Shown here piece by piece: positions 27,222-36,608 of a stretch of DNA of 64,000 nt. Within the stretch, counting starts at the first letter, position 1, and every line of letters starts with the position of its first letter. The notes under the pieces are model-generated. The model was not told the DNA's origin, searched no databases, and saw nothing but the letters and a program-made list of their open reading frames with translations. The translations under genes and the position numbers were made by a program. The DNA comes from Lutibacter profundi. Its GTDB lineage: Bacteria; Bacteroidota; Bacteroidia; Flavobacteriales; Flavobacteriaceae. The stretch is from NCBI RefSeq assembly GCF_001543325.1, contig NZ_CP013355.1, positions 124,001-188,000 of the forward strand, in the 5' to 3' direction.

Positions 27222-28664
27222 TTAATTACGTTTTATAATTTTTTTATAAATATTTTGAATTTTATCAAAAACAGCATCAATATTGTAAATGCCCATTCCT
27301 TTTGTAGCTCTTCTTGTTAATAGAATTCCAAAGGGTAATAATATTATTGTAGATAACCAACTTCCCAATAGCGTACTAATGGCGCTTTCTTCTGATAAGT
27401 TTCCTCCAAGTTTAGAGATAAAGAAGTAAATCACAAAAATTACGATAGCCATAATCATAGGTAATCCAAACCCTCCTTTTCGTATGATTGAACCCAATGG
27501 AGCCCCAATAAAAAACAAAACTAAACAAGCCAAAGAAAATGAAATTCTGTAGTAAAACTCATGGTCATATAGGTTTAATAATTTTCTTTTATTTTTAAAA
27601 CTAGTTTTCTGATTTGAGCTGTGGTCTATTGTACGTTTTAATAATTGCAATGATTCACTAAGTACAATGGTTTTATTATTTAAGTTAAAATTATTAAGTA
27701 TTTCAGGATCTAATTTTTTATCAATAAGTGAATCAGGGTATTTAATTAATTTATGACCTTCAATCATATCGTAAAAATACTTAGCTCTACTACTAATAAA
27801 CTTATCGTATTTAATTTTATTTACTTTTGAAATAGAGTCTAATTGAGTTATGCTAAGCATACTATGGTGTTGCTTTATATCTTCCTTATTTAAATTGTCT
27901 TCATCATTAAAAGAAGAAATATCAATGTTTATAACATAGGTATCAAATGTAGCATTTGAGAAAGGCATTTTTGCTTTGTCATTTCGTTGAGCAGTTCGTT
28001 TTATATAATCTTCATAATAATTACCATCTAACAGGGTCAATGTCATATATTTACTGCCTTCTTCTGTAGAAATTATTCCTTTTTTTGCTGTTATTACTTT
28101 TATTTTCCCATTAGCAGCACTTAAATCTGCTATTTGAACATTTTTTAATAAGTTTTTTTCTTCACCATACTTTTCATCAAACTTTATGCTATAACCTGGT
28201 ATTTCAGTATTAAAAGCACCTGGAACCAACGCTAAAGCAGGTTTTTTCTTTTTAATATTTAAGTATAAATTTTTTTGTTTAAGAGTTGCCCATGGATAAA
28301 TATTATTTAAGAAAATAAAGTTGAAGACACTTATAAATAAGATAAAAATAATTAAAGGTCTCATAATTCTTTTTAGCGAAATACCGGCAGATTTAAGTGC
28401 TGCAAACTCATAGTTTTCAGATAAATTTCCCAGTGCCATAATTGAAGATAGTAGTATTCCAATTGGCAAAGCCATGGGGGTGAGGGTAAGCGCTAAATAG
28501 CCAAGAAATTTTAGTATAAAAAAAACGTCTATTCCTTTACCTGCAATTTCATCAAATGCCAACCAAAGAGATTGCATAACCAAAACAAAAAGAACTACAA
28601 AAAATGTAGCTAAAAAGGGTTCTAAAAAACTTTTTAAAATATATTTATCTAATATTTTCAACAC
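27222..28664 (-). CDS. LptF/LptG-family LPS export permease
   Basis: This 480-residue protein has the YjgP/YjgQ layout: two N-terminal membrane segments, the PMALPIGILLSSIMALGNLS coupling helix region (near 60-80), further helices ending near residue 115, a large periplasmic beta-jellyroll, and three C-terminal membrane segments. LptF/G form the inner-membrane part of the ABC exporter that lifts lipopolysaccharide toward the outer membrane. Bacteroidota often have several such genes, so I do not choose between F and G. It lies two bases after a LolA-like gene, and the periplasmic domain is larger than in E. coli. Confidence 0.88.
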   Translation of the reverse strand: MLKILDKYILKSFLEPFLATFFVVLFVLVMQSLWLAFDEIAGKGIDVFFILKFLGYLALTLTPMALPIGILLSSIMALGNLSENYEFAALKSAGISLKRIMRPLIIFILFISVFNFIFLNNIYPWATLKQKNLYLNIKKKKPALALVPGAFNTEIPGYSIKFDEKYGEEKNLLKNVQIADLSAANGKIKVITAKKGIISTEEGSKYMTLTLLDGNYYEDYIKRTAQRNDKAKMPFSNATFDTYVINIDISSFNDEDNLNKEDIKQHHSMLSITQLDSISKVNKIKYDKFISSRAKYFYDMIEGHKLIKYPDSLIDKKLDPEILNNFNLNNKTIVLSESLQLLKRTIDHSSNQKTSFKNKRKLLNLYDHEFYYRISFSLACLVLFFIGAPLGSIIRKGGFGLPMIMAIVIFVIYFFISKLGGNLSEESAISTLLGSWLSTIILLPFGILLTRRATKGMGIYNIDAVFDKIQNIYKKIIKRN

Positions 28665-28666
28665 TA

Positions 28667-29320
28667 TTATTTTGGTTCAGAAATCGTATATCTTTTTTGA
28701 TCTCTGTATTTTGCTGTGTCAAAGATAAAAAGCTTTTCTGAAATAGGTTGATTTGTTTTGAAAGTTCTTATTTGAAGTGTGGTAACAGTATCATTTTTAC
28801 CAACTTCAATAATGTTGTAAATATGTTTTGTTTTAACATCAATTCCAATCAATACACTTTTAATTTCTGAATTACTATCAATAGGCGTTAGCTTTACATA
28901 TTGTATTTTAATACCTTTTGTAGATTTTAATTCACCCATTTTATACGTATAACCATTTTTATAGAATGAAAACATTATGGAAGGTGTTAGTGTTTCACCT
29001 TCATCATCTGATGGTTTTTGAATAATTACCTCTTCATCTTCATGAATTATAAGATATACTTTTTTCCCATCAAAAATTTGTTCAGTACCCATATAATTTA
29101 AATGGTATAAATCCCCTTTTAGGGTAACATTGCCTCTTGTTTCTTGGTGTACGTCAGCTTCTGTATTGTCAAATTTATGATTAAATTCTATATAGATATT
29201 TTTATAGGCTTCAATTTTTTGAGCCACTTCATCTAACAACGTTTTAGCCTTGTTAGTGTTTTGACTGAACCCAGAAAAACTGAGTACAATTATTGCTAGT
29301 ATTAATGTTGTTTTCCTCAT
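28667..29320 (-). CDS. lolA: LolA-like outer-membrane lipoprotein carrier
   Basis: A 217-residue secreted protein (signal ending GFSQ) with the LolA beta-half-barrel pattern: IYIEFNHKFDNT, a strand with TRGNVTLKGDLYHLNYMG, EQIFDGKKVYLI, and a late IGIDVKTKHIYNIIEVGKN. LolA ferries lipoproteins across the periplasm to the outer membrane. Its place between ftsK and lptF, with tight spacing (23 and 2 bases), is a standard Bacteroidota arrangement. Confidence 0.88.
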   Translation of the reverse strand: MRKTTLILAIIVLSFSGFSQNTNKAKTLLDEVAQKIEAYKNIYIEFNHKFDNTEADVHQETRGNVTLKGDLYHLNYMGTEQIFDGKKVYLIIHEDEEVIIQKPSDDEGETLTPSIMFSFYKNGYTYKMGELKSTKGIKIQYVKLTPIDSNSEIKSVLIGIDVKTKHIYNIIEVGKNDTVTTLQIRTFKTNQPISEKLFIFDTAKYRDQKRYTISEPK

Positions 29321-29343
29321 TTTATTTGGTTGTTCTTTATTGC

Positions 29344-31707
29344 TTAATTTGTTTCGTTATCTAATAATTGATTCAATGCCATTTCATCTGGAATGAGTAC
29401 TTGCCTTGCTTTACTACCTTCAAACTGCCCTACAATACCAGCAGCTTCTAATTGGTCAATTAGCCTTCCAGCTCTATTGTATCCTAATTTTAATTTTCGT
29501 TGTAATAAAGAGGCTGAACCTTGTTGTGCATGTACAATTACTAAGGCGGCATCTCTAAACAAAGCGTCTCTTTCACTAATGTTAATATCAATACTTGTGC
29601 CAACTTCTTCACCACTATATTCAGGTAATAAATAAGCTTGAGGGTAAGCTCGTTGTAAGCCAATAAAGTCTGTAATTTTTTCAATTTCAGGTGTGTCAAC
29701 AAATGCACATTGTAGTCTAATGATATCATTCCCTCCAGAGAAAAGCATATCACCTCTACCAATTAATTGATCGGCACCTTGACCGTCAAGAATTGTTCTA
29801 GAATCTATTTTTGAAGTAACTCTAAAAGCGGCTCTTGCAGGGAAGTTTGCTTTTATAATACCAGTTATTACGTTAACAGATGGACGTTGTGTAGCTACAA
29901 TTAAATGAATACCAATGGCACGTGCTAATTGTGCTAAACGGGCTATTGGAGTTTCAATTTCTTTTCCTGCAGTCATTATTAAATCTGCAAATTCATCAAT
30001 AACTAAAACTATATAGGGTAAAAACTTATGTCCATCATTTGGGTTTAATTTTCGAGCTTTAAATTTTACATTATACTCTTTTATGTTTCTAACCATTGCA
30101 ATTTTTAGTAAGTCATAACGCGCATCCATTTCAATACATAGTGAGTTTAGCGTATTAACAACTTTGGTAGTATCTGTTATAATTGCTTCTTCTGTATCTG
30201 GTAATTTAGCCAAATAATGTCGTTCAATTTTATTGAATAGTGTAAGCTCTACTTTTTTAGGGTCAACCAATACAAATTTAACTTCGGCAGGATGTTTTTT
30301 GTATAATAATGAAGTTAAAACAGCATTTAAACCAACAGATTTACCTTGGCCTGTTGCACCAGCCATTAAAAGGTGAGGCATTTTAGCAAGATCAATTACA
30401 AAAGTTTCATTTGAAATTGTTTTCCCCAATGCTATTGGTAATTCCATTTCTGAATTTTGAAACTTTGTTGAAGAGATTACCGATTTCATTGAAACCATAG
30501 TTGGGTTTTTATTTGGAACTTCTATACCAATGGTTCCTTTACCAGGAATTGGTGCAATAATACGAATTCCCATTGCTGAAAGAGATAATGCAATATCATC
30601 TTCTAGATTTTTAATTTTTGAAATTCTTATACCAGCTACAGGAACTATTTCGTACAAAGTTACCGTTGGTCCAACGGTTGCTTTAATACGATCAATACCA
30701 ATATTGTAATTATTAAGTGTTGAAACAATTCGATTTTTGTTTGCTTCTAATTCTGCTTGATCTACAGAAATACTTTCATTATAATCTCGTAATAGATTTA
30801 ATGTTGGAAATTTATAACTACTCAATTCAAGTGTAGGATCAAATTCACCAAAATCTTTCACCAATTTATCAGACAAGTTTTCATTCACGTGATTTTCTTC
30901 TACAATTTGATCTACTGCAATTTCAACATTGTTAGTCTCAACATTTTCATCAATTGTATTCTCTAAATTTAGGGTTGATTTTTCTTCTTCAAGAGGGGTG
31001 TTGGAATTGGTTGAATAATTTTCTTGAGTAGATTGATTATTATTTAAAGGTAATTCAATAGATTGATTGTCATCTTCTAAGGAGCTTTCGGTTACTTCAT
31101 TACTGTTCTTTTTTGAGCTTTTAAAGTTGTTTTTTAAGGCTTCAGGTGTTAATTTAAAACGAATTACTAAATAAGAAATACCTAAAAATAATAGTAGTAA
31201 AATTAATCCTGTTTTCCCTAAAAATTGTTGTAAATACAAATTAATTTCATACCCTAATACACCAGCTAATAAAGAGTTTTTATAGGCCAAAAATCCAAAG
31301 GTGATTGACACCCAAAGAATTCCTAAAACTCCCCAGCCCCAACTTTTTTTAATTTTTTTTAATTTTCCTTTTAAAAAAATAGATATGCCAGAAAAAAATA
31401 AAAGGAAAGGTATATAAAGTGCTGCAACTCCAAAACTTTTATAAATAAAAAAATGACTAATGCTTGCTCCAATTTTTCCTAATAAATTTTTTACGGTAAT
31501 ATTTTTATCTGTAAAATTTGAAAGTTGACTTTGATCTTCTTGCCAGTTAAAAAAATAAGATATAAATGAAATTAATAAAAATATAGCAAACAATATTACA
31601 AACACACCAATAATAGTTTGTGTTTGCTGGTTTCCAAAAAAAGATTTGGTCTTTTGAAAACGAGGCTTGATTATTTTTTTTGTTGAAGTTTTTTTCTTTT
31701 TAGCCAT
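29344..31707 (-). CDS. ftsK: FtsK, septal DNA translocase
   Basis: FtsK pumps chromosomal DNA at the division septum and promotes dimer resolution. The 787-residue protein has four membrane segments in its first 185 residues, an acidic, low-complexity linker (about 200-310), then the motor with LYEIVPVAGIRISKIKNLEDD (alpha domain), Walker A GATGQGKS near residue 450, Walker B YIVLVIDEFADLIM, and GRGDMLF. The C-terminal gamma winged helix (ASLLQRKLKLGYNRAGRLID) recognises orienting DNA sequences. The linker is short compared with E. coli FtsK. A minus-strand -7 box (TATTTTTG) lies at 31724-31731. Confidence 0.96.
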   Translation of the reverse strand: MAKKKKTSTKKIIKPRFQKTKSFFGNQQTQTIIGVFVILFAIFLLISFISYFFNWQEDQSQLSNFTDKNITVKNLLGKIGASISHFFIYKSFGVAALYIPFLLFFSGISIFLKGKLKKIKKSWGWGVLGILWVSITFGFLAYKNSLLAGVLGYEINLYLQQFLGKTGLILLLLFLGISYLVIRFKLTPEALKNNFKSSKKNSNEVTESSLEDDNQSIELPLNNNQSTQENYSTNSNTPLEEEKSTLNLENTIDENVETNNVEIAVDQIVEENHVNENLSDKLVKDFGEFDPTLELSSYKFPTLNLLRDYNESISVDQAELEANKNRIVSTLNNYNIGIDRIKATVGPTVTLYEIVPVAGIRISKIKNLEDDIALSLSAMGIRIIAPIPGKGTIGIEVPNKNPTMVSMKSVISSTKFQNSEMELPIALGKTISNETFVIDLAKMPHLLMAGATGQGKSVGLNAVLTSLLYKKHPAEVKFVLVDPKKVELTLFNKIERHYLAKLPDTEEAIITDTTKVVNTLNSLCIEMDARYDLLKIAMVRNIKEYNVKFKARKLNPNDGHKFLPYIVLVIDEFADLIMTAGKEIETPIARLAQLARAIGIHLIVATQRPSVNVITGIIKANFPARAAFRVTSKIDSRTILDGQGADQLIGRGDMLFSGGNDIIRLQCAFVDTPEIEKITDFIGLQRAYPQAYLLPEYSGEEVGTSIDINISERDALFRDAALVIVHAQQGSASLLQRKLKLGYNRAGRLIDQLEAAGIVGQFEGSKARQVLIPDEMALNQLLDNETN

Positions 31708-31759
31708 TTACCGTATTATCTCACAAAAATATAAAATTAATATGATTGTGGTTAAATTC

Positions 31760-32128
31760 CTAGATAAATTTAGGTATATAAATAATTAAACCAATAATAA
31801 TAGCAAATATTGCAGCAAAAAACGCTGCACCGGCAGAAATATCTTTAACTCTACCAATTTGTTTGTGATATTCAGGGTGAATAAAGTCGGCAATTTTTTC
31901 AATAGCAGTATTTAATGCTTCTGCTACCAAAACAAGTCCAATTACAACTAATTGAAACATCCATTCGGTAGCAGAAATATGCATTATAAAGCCCATAATT
32001 GTCATGAAAATTACAATTATAACTTGTGCTATGATACTATTTTCAGAAGTAATTAAAATCCAAAAACCCTTAGCAGCATATTTTACTGATTTTAGACGAT
32101 TTAGAAAAAAATTATTTCTTGAACTCAT
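31760..32128 (-). CDS. dgkA: Diacylglycerol kinase family membrane protein
   Basis: The 122-residue integral membrane protein has three or four helices and the DgkA/undecaprenol kinase signature VLVAEALNTAIEKIADFI near residues 61-78, with the catalytic glutamates, followed by VKDISAGAAFFAAIFA. These enzymes phosphorylate diacylglycerol or undecaprenol. In Bacteroidota the lipid preference is not established from sequence alone. It sits seven bases after tpx and so is probably co-transcribed with it. Confidence 0.88.
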   Translation of the reverse strand: MSSRNNFFLNRLKSVKYAAKGFWILITSENSIIAQVIIVIFMTIMGFIMHISATEWMFQLVVIGLVLVAEALNTAIEKIADFIHPEYHKQIGRVKDISAGAAFFAAIFAIIIGLIIYIPKFI

Positions 32129-32135
32129 ATTTAAT

Positions 32136-32633
32136 TTATAATGCTTTTAGCGCATCTTCATAATTTGGTTCATCAACAATTTCAGGAACTTGTTGTGTAT
32201 ATGTTACTTCTCCTTCTTCATTAATAATTACAATTGCTCTTGAATGTAAATTGGCAAGAGGACCATCTTTAATTGTTACGCCGTATGCTTTTCCAAATTT
32301 TCCTTTTGCAAAGTCAGATAATGTAATAACATTATCCAATCCTTCAGCACCACAAAAGCGTGCCTGAGCAAATGGTAAATCTCTAGAAATACATAGTACT
32401 TTTGTATTTTCAAGATTTCCAGCCTCTTTGTTGAACCTTCTAACTGAAGCTGCGCAAGTACCTGTATCTAAACTTGGAAAAATATTTAAAATTAGTTTAG
32501 ATCCTTTAAAATCTTTTAGTTTTGCTTTGGATAAATCAGATTTTATTAAATTAAATTTTGGTGCTTTCTTACCAACCTTAGGTAATTTTCCTACCGTGTT
32601 AATTGGATTACCTTTTAGTGTTATTTTAGTCAT
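32136..32633 (-). CDS. tpx: Thiol peroxidase
   Basis: Tpx is an atypical 2-Cys peroxiredoxin that reduces lipid and other hydroperoxides. At 165 residues it is full length, with the peroxidatic site SLDTGTCAASVRRF (Cys60) and the resolving Cys94 in FAQARFCGAEGL. The spacing equals that of the E. coli enzyme (61 and 95). Cys81 is an extra cysteine. It is followed by dgkA on the same strand and preceded by the separate peroxiredoxin gene whose transcript is stopped by a strong palindromic terminator. Confidence 0.95.
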   Translation of the reverse strand: MTKITLKGNPINTVGKLPKVGKKAPKFNLIKSDLSKAKLKDFKGSKLILNIFPSLDTGTCAASVRRFNKEAGNLENTKVLCISRDLPFAQARFCGAEGLDNVITLSDFAKGKFGKAYGVTIKDGPLANLHSRAIVIINEEGEVTYTQQVPEIVDEPNYEDALKAL

Positions 32634-32672
32634 AATAATTATATTTTAAACATCAAAGTTAGTTTAAAAAGT

Positions 32673-32702
32673 AAAAACTCCCGAATTAATTCGGGAGTTT
32701 TT
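32673..32702. terminator. Perfect palindromic terminator after the peroxiredoxin gene
   Basis: A perfect 15-base inverted repeat (32673-32687 with 32688-32702) begins and ends with A5/T5 and has CTCCCG/CGGGAG in the stem. It would end the minus-strand peroxiredoxin transcript and insulate tpx. Confidence 0.85.
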
Positions 32703-32721
32703 AAAATATATTTGATTTTTG

Positions 32722-33354
32722 TTAGTGTTTAGATAAGTAATCGGCCACACCTTCATGCGTAGCTTTTAATCCTTCTTTTTCTGAACTCCAATTTGCAGGG
32801 CAGGCTTCACCGTGTTCTTCTGTAAATTGTAATGCATCAACCATTCTTAAAGCTTCATCAACATTTCTCCCTAAAGGAAGATCATTTACAACTTGGTGAC
32901 GTACAATTCCATCTTTATCAATTAAAAATAAACCACGATAAGCAATTAATTCTCCGCTAGCCTGTAATTGATCGTTATCATCGTAATAATAATCACCCGC
33001 TAATACATCGTAATTTTTTGAAATTGTTTTATTGGTATCAGCAACAATTGGATACGTTACACCTTGAATTCCTCCTTGAGATTTTGGCATTTGTAACCAT
33101 CCCCAGTGAGATTGTTCAGTATCTGTAGATACAGCAACTAATTGAACATTTCTTTTTTCAAATTCTGCTAATTTCTCTTGAAAAGCAAACAATTCAGTAG
33201 GGCAAACAAATGTAAAATCTTTAGGGTAAAAGAATAAAATAACATATTTATTTCCTTCAAATTGTTCTAAAGAGTAATTTTCAACAAATTCCACTCCGTT
33301 TACTACCGCTTGTGCGCTAAATTTTGGTGCTTTTTTTCCAACTAATACAGCCAT
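32722..33354 (-). CDS. Typical 2-Cys peroxiredoxin (AhpC/Prx1 type)
   Basis: This 210-residue peroxiredoxin has the peroxidatic motif FYPKDFTFVCPTEL (Cys51) and a resolving cysteine in EACPANW (Cys185), with the GGIQGVTYPIVAD segment common to Prx1/AhpC members. It reduces hydrogen peroxide and organic peroxides at the expense of thioredoxin or a similar donor. No AhpF gene is adjacent. It has its own TAGCTTTG -7 box and its own terminator, so it is regulated apart from tpx. Confidence 0.93.
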   Translation of the reverse strand: MAVLVGKKAPKFSAQAVVNGVEFVENYSLEQFEGNKYVILFFYPKDFTFVCPTELFAFQEKLAEFEKRNVQLVAVSTDTEQSHWGWLQMPKSQGGIQGVTYPIVADTNKTISKNYDVLAGDYYYDDNDQLQASGELIAYRGLFLIDKDGIVRHQVVNDLPLGRNVDEALRMVDALQFTEEHGEACPANWSSEKEGLKATHEGVADYLSKH

Positions 33355-33392
33355 TATTATATTTTTAATTTATGGTTAATAATTTTGTTTTG

Positions 33393-33400
33393 CAAAGCTA
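33393..33400 (-). promoter_or_regulatory. -7 promoter element of the peroxiredoxin gene
   Basis: On the minus strand the sequence is TAGCTTTG, matching TAnnTTTG, 39 bases upstream of the ATG. A matching -33 TTG is not obvious. Confidence 0.55.
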
Positions 33401-33536
33401 CAAATTTATATACAGATTTAAAATGATGTTAATTTTAATATTTTATTACGAAATAGATTTTCTCTATAATAAATAACTTTCTAACATTTCAATACGTATA
33501 AAATCTTGTATATTCGCAATCTAAAATTTAAACCTT

Positions 33537-34895
33537 TTGAAGCTTAAAAATTACACTTCTGAATTTAAAAATAATTTAAAGTTAGCAACTCCAATTATGA
33601 TGGGTTCATTAGGCCATTTATTAGTTGGTTTAATTGATGATATTATGGTGGGTAGGCTTGGCCCAGTTGAGTTAGCCGCTACTTCACTTGGAAATAGTTT
33701 GGTTTTTATTGCACTTTCTATTGGTATTGGATTTTCGTTTGCAATAACACCTTTAATTGCAGAGTCTGATGGAGAAGGAGATGAAGAAAAAGGAAGAAAT
33801 ATTTTTCAGCATGGATTAATTTTGATGACTATTTTAGGCATTGCCGTTTTTGGAATGTTATTGTTTATTAAACCCATTTTGTACCATTTAGACCAACCAG
33901 AAGAAGTGGTAGCATTAGCAATTCCTTATTATGAAATTGTTGCAATGTCTATGATTCCACTAATGATTTTTCAAGGTTTTAAACAATTTGCAGATGGCTT
34001 GTCCCAAACAAAATATGCTATGTATGCCACAATACTTACCAATGTTGTGAACATTATTTTAAATTTTGCGCTAATTTATGGTATATGGATTTTTCCAAGG
34101 TTAGAGTTAGTAGGAGCTGCAATAGGTACCTTAATTTCTAGGATTGTGATGGTGGTTTTTTTATATATTGTATTAATGAAAAAACAAAAATTTGTAGTTT
34201 ATATGAAAAGATTACAATTTCATGAGATTAAAATTAAAACTTTCAAAAAAATAATAAGTATAGGATTTCCAACAGCACTACAAATGTTATTTGAAGTTGG
34301 GTTATTCACAGCTTCAGTTTTATTAGCTGGCACTTTAGGAGCCTTGCCTCAGGCTGCAAACCAAATAGCGCTAAAATTAGCTTCAACTACATTTATGATA
34401 GCAGTAGGTATTGGCGTTGCCGCAACAATTAGGGTGAGTAATCAAAAAGGACTGAATAATTTTATTGAGTTAAGGCGTATTGCGTTCTCAAACTTTTTGT
34501 TAATATTAATAATTATGTTTACCTTTTCAATTGCATTTATGCTATTTAGAAATGTACTACCTTGGATGTTTACAGATAATTTAGAAGTTATTGAAATAGC
34601 GTCAAGCTTATTAATAATTGCAGGTTTTTTTCAACTGTCAGATGGGTTGCAGGCCGTTATTTTAGGAGGGCTAAGAGGGTTGCAAGATGTAAATATCCCT
34701 TCAGGAATAACATTTATAGCTTATTGGATAATTGGTTTTCCTGTCTGTTATTACTTAGGAAGAGTTGCAGGCCTTGGTACTTTGGGAATTTGGATAGGCT
34801 TACTTACTGCATTAACCAGTTCAGCAATTATGCTGTTTTTTAGATTTAACTATTTATCAAAGAAATTAATAAAAGAAAAAAATGGACTTACCTAA
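33537..34895 (+). CDS. MATE-family efflux transporter (TTG start)
   Basis: The 452-residue protein has twelve predicted membrane segments in two related halves, with ATPIMMGSLGHLLVGLIDDI at the start of TM1 and TFMIAVGIGVAATIRVSN in the second half, as in MATE multidrug/sodium antiporters. Starting at the first ATG (residue 20) would remove the conserved amphipathic lead-in KLKNYTSEFKNNLKLATPI, so the TTG at 33537 is the better start. A TATATTCG -7-like box lies at 33509-33516. The small acidic gene that follows overlaps it by 14 bases. Confidence 0.9.
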   Translation: MKLKNYTSEFKNNLKLATPIMMGSLGHLLVGLIDDIMVGRLGPVELAATSLGNSLVFIALSIGIGFSFAITPLIAESDGEGDEEKGRNIFQHGLILMTILGIAVFGMLLFIKPILYHLDQPEEVVALAIPYYEIVAMSMIPLMIFQGFKQFADGLSQTKYAMYATILTNVVNIILNFALIYGIWIFPRLELVGAAIGTLISRIVMVVFLYIVLMKKQKFVVYMKRLQFHEIKIKTFKKIISIGFPTALQMLFEVGLFTASVLLAGTLGALPQAANQIALKLASTTFMIAVGIGVAATIRVSNQKGLNNFIELRRIAFSNFLLILIIMFTFSIAFMLFRNVLPWMFTDNLEVIEIASSLLIIAGFFQLSDGLQAVILGGLRGLQDVNIPSGITFIAYWIIGFPVCYYLGRVAGLGTLGIWIGLLTALTSSAIMLFFRFNYLSKKLIKEKNGLT

Positions 34896-35112
34896 ATTTT
34901 TACTAGGAGATAATACCGATTACTCAGATAATATCTTTATCATTCATACAGAATTCCCACGATTTATTATCAATTTAATTGATGATGAAATAGAGTGGTT
35001 AGAAGATTTTCAAGGTGAAGATCAGAAACAATTGGAAAGTGAAGTGGTAACACTTATAGACTTGGCTAGTAAATTTTATGATCGTGAAATGGAGCGGTAT
35101 AAAGAAGAATAA
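34882..35112 (+). CDS. Small acidic conserved-looking protein
   Basis: A 76-residue, strongly acidic protein (LIDDEIEWLEDFQGEDQKQL in the middle) with no signal or membrane segment. Its start lies inside the end of the MATE gene (14-base overlap), which implies translational coupling. I do not recognise a characterised family. Coupling to an exporter could mean a cytoplasmic partner, but position alone is weak evidence. Confidence 0.65.
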   Translation: MDLPKFLLGDNTDYSDNIFIIHTEFPRFIINLIDDEIEWLEDFQGEDQKQLESEVVTLIDLASKFYDREMERYKEE

Positions 35113-35115
35113 AAA

Positions 35116-35625
35116 TTAGTTTTTAGATTCATTTATTAATTTAAATGCTTGTCCAACCCAGTCATCTCGTTCAATTCTACCTGCAAAAAATTTAATTAGT
35201 TCGGTAATTTTAGCAATATCTCTGCTATTAAAATTACTTATTTGTTCAAAGGTGAAAATTCCAATGGCATTTAGTTTCTTCTCAATTGAAGGTCCAATGC
35301 CTTTTATTTTTTTTAAATTGTCTTTATTTTCAATAGATGCAAATCCTATACGATTAAAATTTAAACCTCTGTCATAGGTGTCTATAGGAATTGTTTTTAT
35401 CATTTTTTTACCACCGCGCTCAAATGTTTTGGTAGCTCTAATTTTGGATAGATCATCTTTTATATTTAAATCAACATACTTATCTGAGTTATGAGGTTTA
35501 CTATTCTTTTTTCTATATGCTTTAATTTTTCCAAAAAACAAACCAATTAAAAAGGCTCCTAGCATCCAAAAAAAAATTTCTAATAGGTGTATGATACTTG
35601 GGTTTGAAAAAATGGATAAGGACAT
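35116..35625 (-). CDS. Membrane-anchored helix-hairpin-helix protein
   Basis: The 169-residue product has one N-terminal membrane helix (about 12-33), a lysine-rich cytoplasmic linker, and a C-terminal helix-hairpin-helix region, LKKIKGIGPSIEKKLNAIG (near 108-126), followed by TFEQISNFNSRDIAKITELI and RDDWVGQA. Similar C-terminal modules occur as appendages on ribosomal L21 and NADH dehydrogenase subunits in other bacteria, so DNA binding is not certain. It lies 15 bases after an OmpA-like gene on the same strand and ends three bases from the convergent small acidic gene. Confidence 0.72.
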   Translation of the reverse strand: MSLSIFSNPSIIHLLEIFFWMLGAFLIGLFFGKIKAYRKKNSKPHNSDKYVDLNIKDDLSKIRATKTFERGGKKMIKTIPIDTYDRGLNFNRIGFASIENKDNLKKIKGIGPSIEKKLNAIGIFTFEQISNFNSRDIAKITELIKFFAGRIERDDWVGQAFKLINESKN

Positions 35626-35640
35626 AGTAAATTATAAATG

Positions 35641-36519
35641 TTAGTTAATTTTAATTTCAATTCTTCTATTTTTTGCTCTTCCTTTTTCAGTCGTTTTTTC
35701 GGCAATTGGTTCAGACTCACCTTTAGATTGCGTTAATATCTTATTAGCGTTAATACCGTTATTAATAAAGTATTTTTTAATTATTTTAGCTCTATGGAGT
35801 CCAATAATTAAATTGTTGTTAAAATAACCTAAGTTATCGGTATGCCCTGTAACCAGCACTTTTTTAGTAGGGTATTTTTGTAAATATTGTTTTAAAATTT
35901 GAGTGTATTCTTTTAAATTTTTAGCAGGTATTAGAACATCATTCTGAAAGTTAGGATAAAGAGTTTTATTGTGAATAATAGCCTCAATACTATCTAAATA
36001 ATTTTGCGCTATTTTGTCAAAACTCAGCTGAATACCATTGTTGAAAATTTCTTTGTTATTGAATGAGAAATTTTCAACTTTTCCCGAAATTTTAATTCTA
36101 TTTGTTTTTATACCTAAATGTAGTAGCATATTTTTTACAGTCTCTGCACGTTGAATTCCTATATTTTTGTTGGGGGCAACTTGAATTTCAGTTTTTAAAT
36201 ATTTTCCAATTATATGAAGTTCTTTTGCATAATTGTTTGTTAAAATAAATTTAATACTATCAGCTAAATATGGGATATTAGTTATGTTTGAAACAGATGG
36301 TTCATTTTGTTTTATGGTAAATCCAGTTGAGAAATTGTAAATAGTACCATTAGTTTTATCAATAACCGATAACTGGAATTTTTGAGGTGAGGTAACAGTT
36401 GTGTTTTTTGATGAAATATTACAATTGTTGAAAAATTTATAGCTAATAAAATAATGAGACGTAAGTGCAATTAAAACCCAAACAAAAAAAACAGTGATGG
36501 CTTTAAAATAGTGTAGCAT
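35641..36519 (-). CDS. OmpA-family protein with two OmpA-like domains
   Basis: A 292-residue protein with an N-terminal membrane anchor or signal (9-27). The C-terminal OmpA-like peptidoglycan-binding domain (about 175-292) shows VLVTGHTDNLGYFNNNLIIG, RAKIIKKYFINNGI and GRAKNRRIEIKIN. An earlier segment with the pattern GIQRAETVKNMLLHLGIKTNRI (near 122-143) looks like a second, degenerate OmpA module. The protein probably ties the envelope to the cell wall. It is transcribed together with the membrane HhH protein downstream. Confidence 0.85.
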   Translation of the reverse strand: MLHYFKAITVFFVWVLIALTSHYFISYKFFNNCNISSKNTTVTSPQKFQLSVIDKTNGTIYNFSTGFTIKQNEPSVSNITNIPYLADSIKFILTNNYAKELHIIGKYLKTEIQVAPNKNIGIQRAETVKNMLLHLGIKTNRIKISGKVENFSFNNKEIFNNGIQLSFDKIAQNYLDSIEAIIHNKTLYPNFQNDVLIPAKNLKEYTQILKQYLQKYPTKKVLVTGHTDNLGYFNNNLIIGLHRAKIIKKYFINNGINANKILTQSKGESEPIAEKTTEKGRAKNRRIEIKIN

Positions 36520-36608
36520 GATTTATTTTTTAGCACGCTAAATTTAAGGATAATTTTTTTTGGTTGCAAATTTATCTTTCTGCAAATGAAAAGATTAGAA
36601 CTGTAAAA

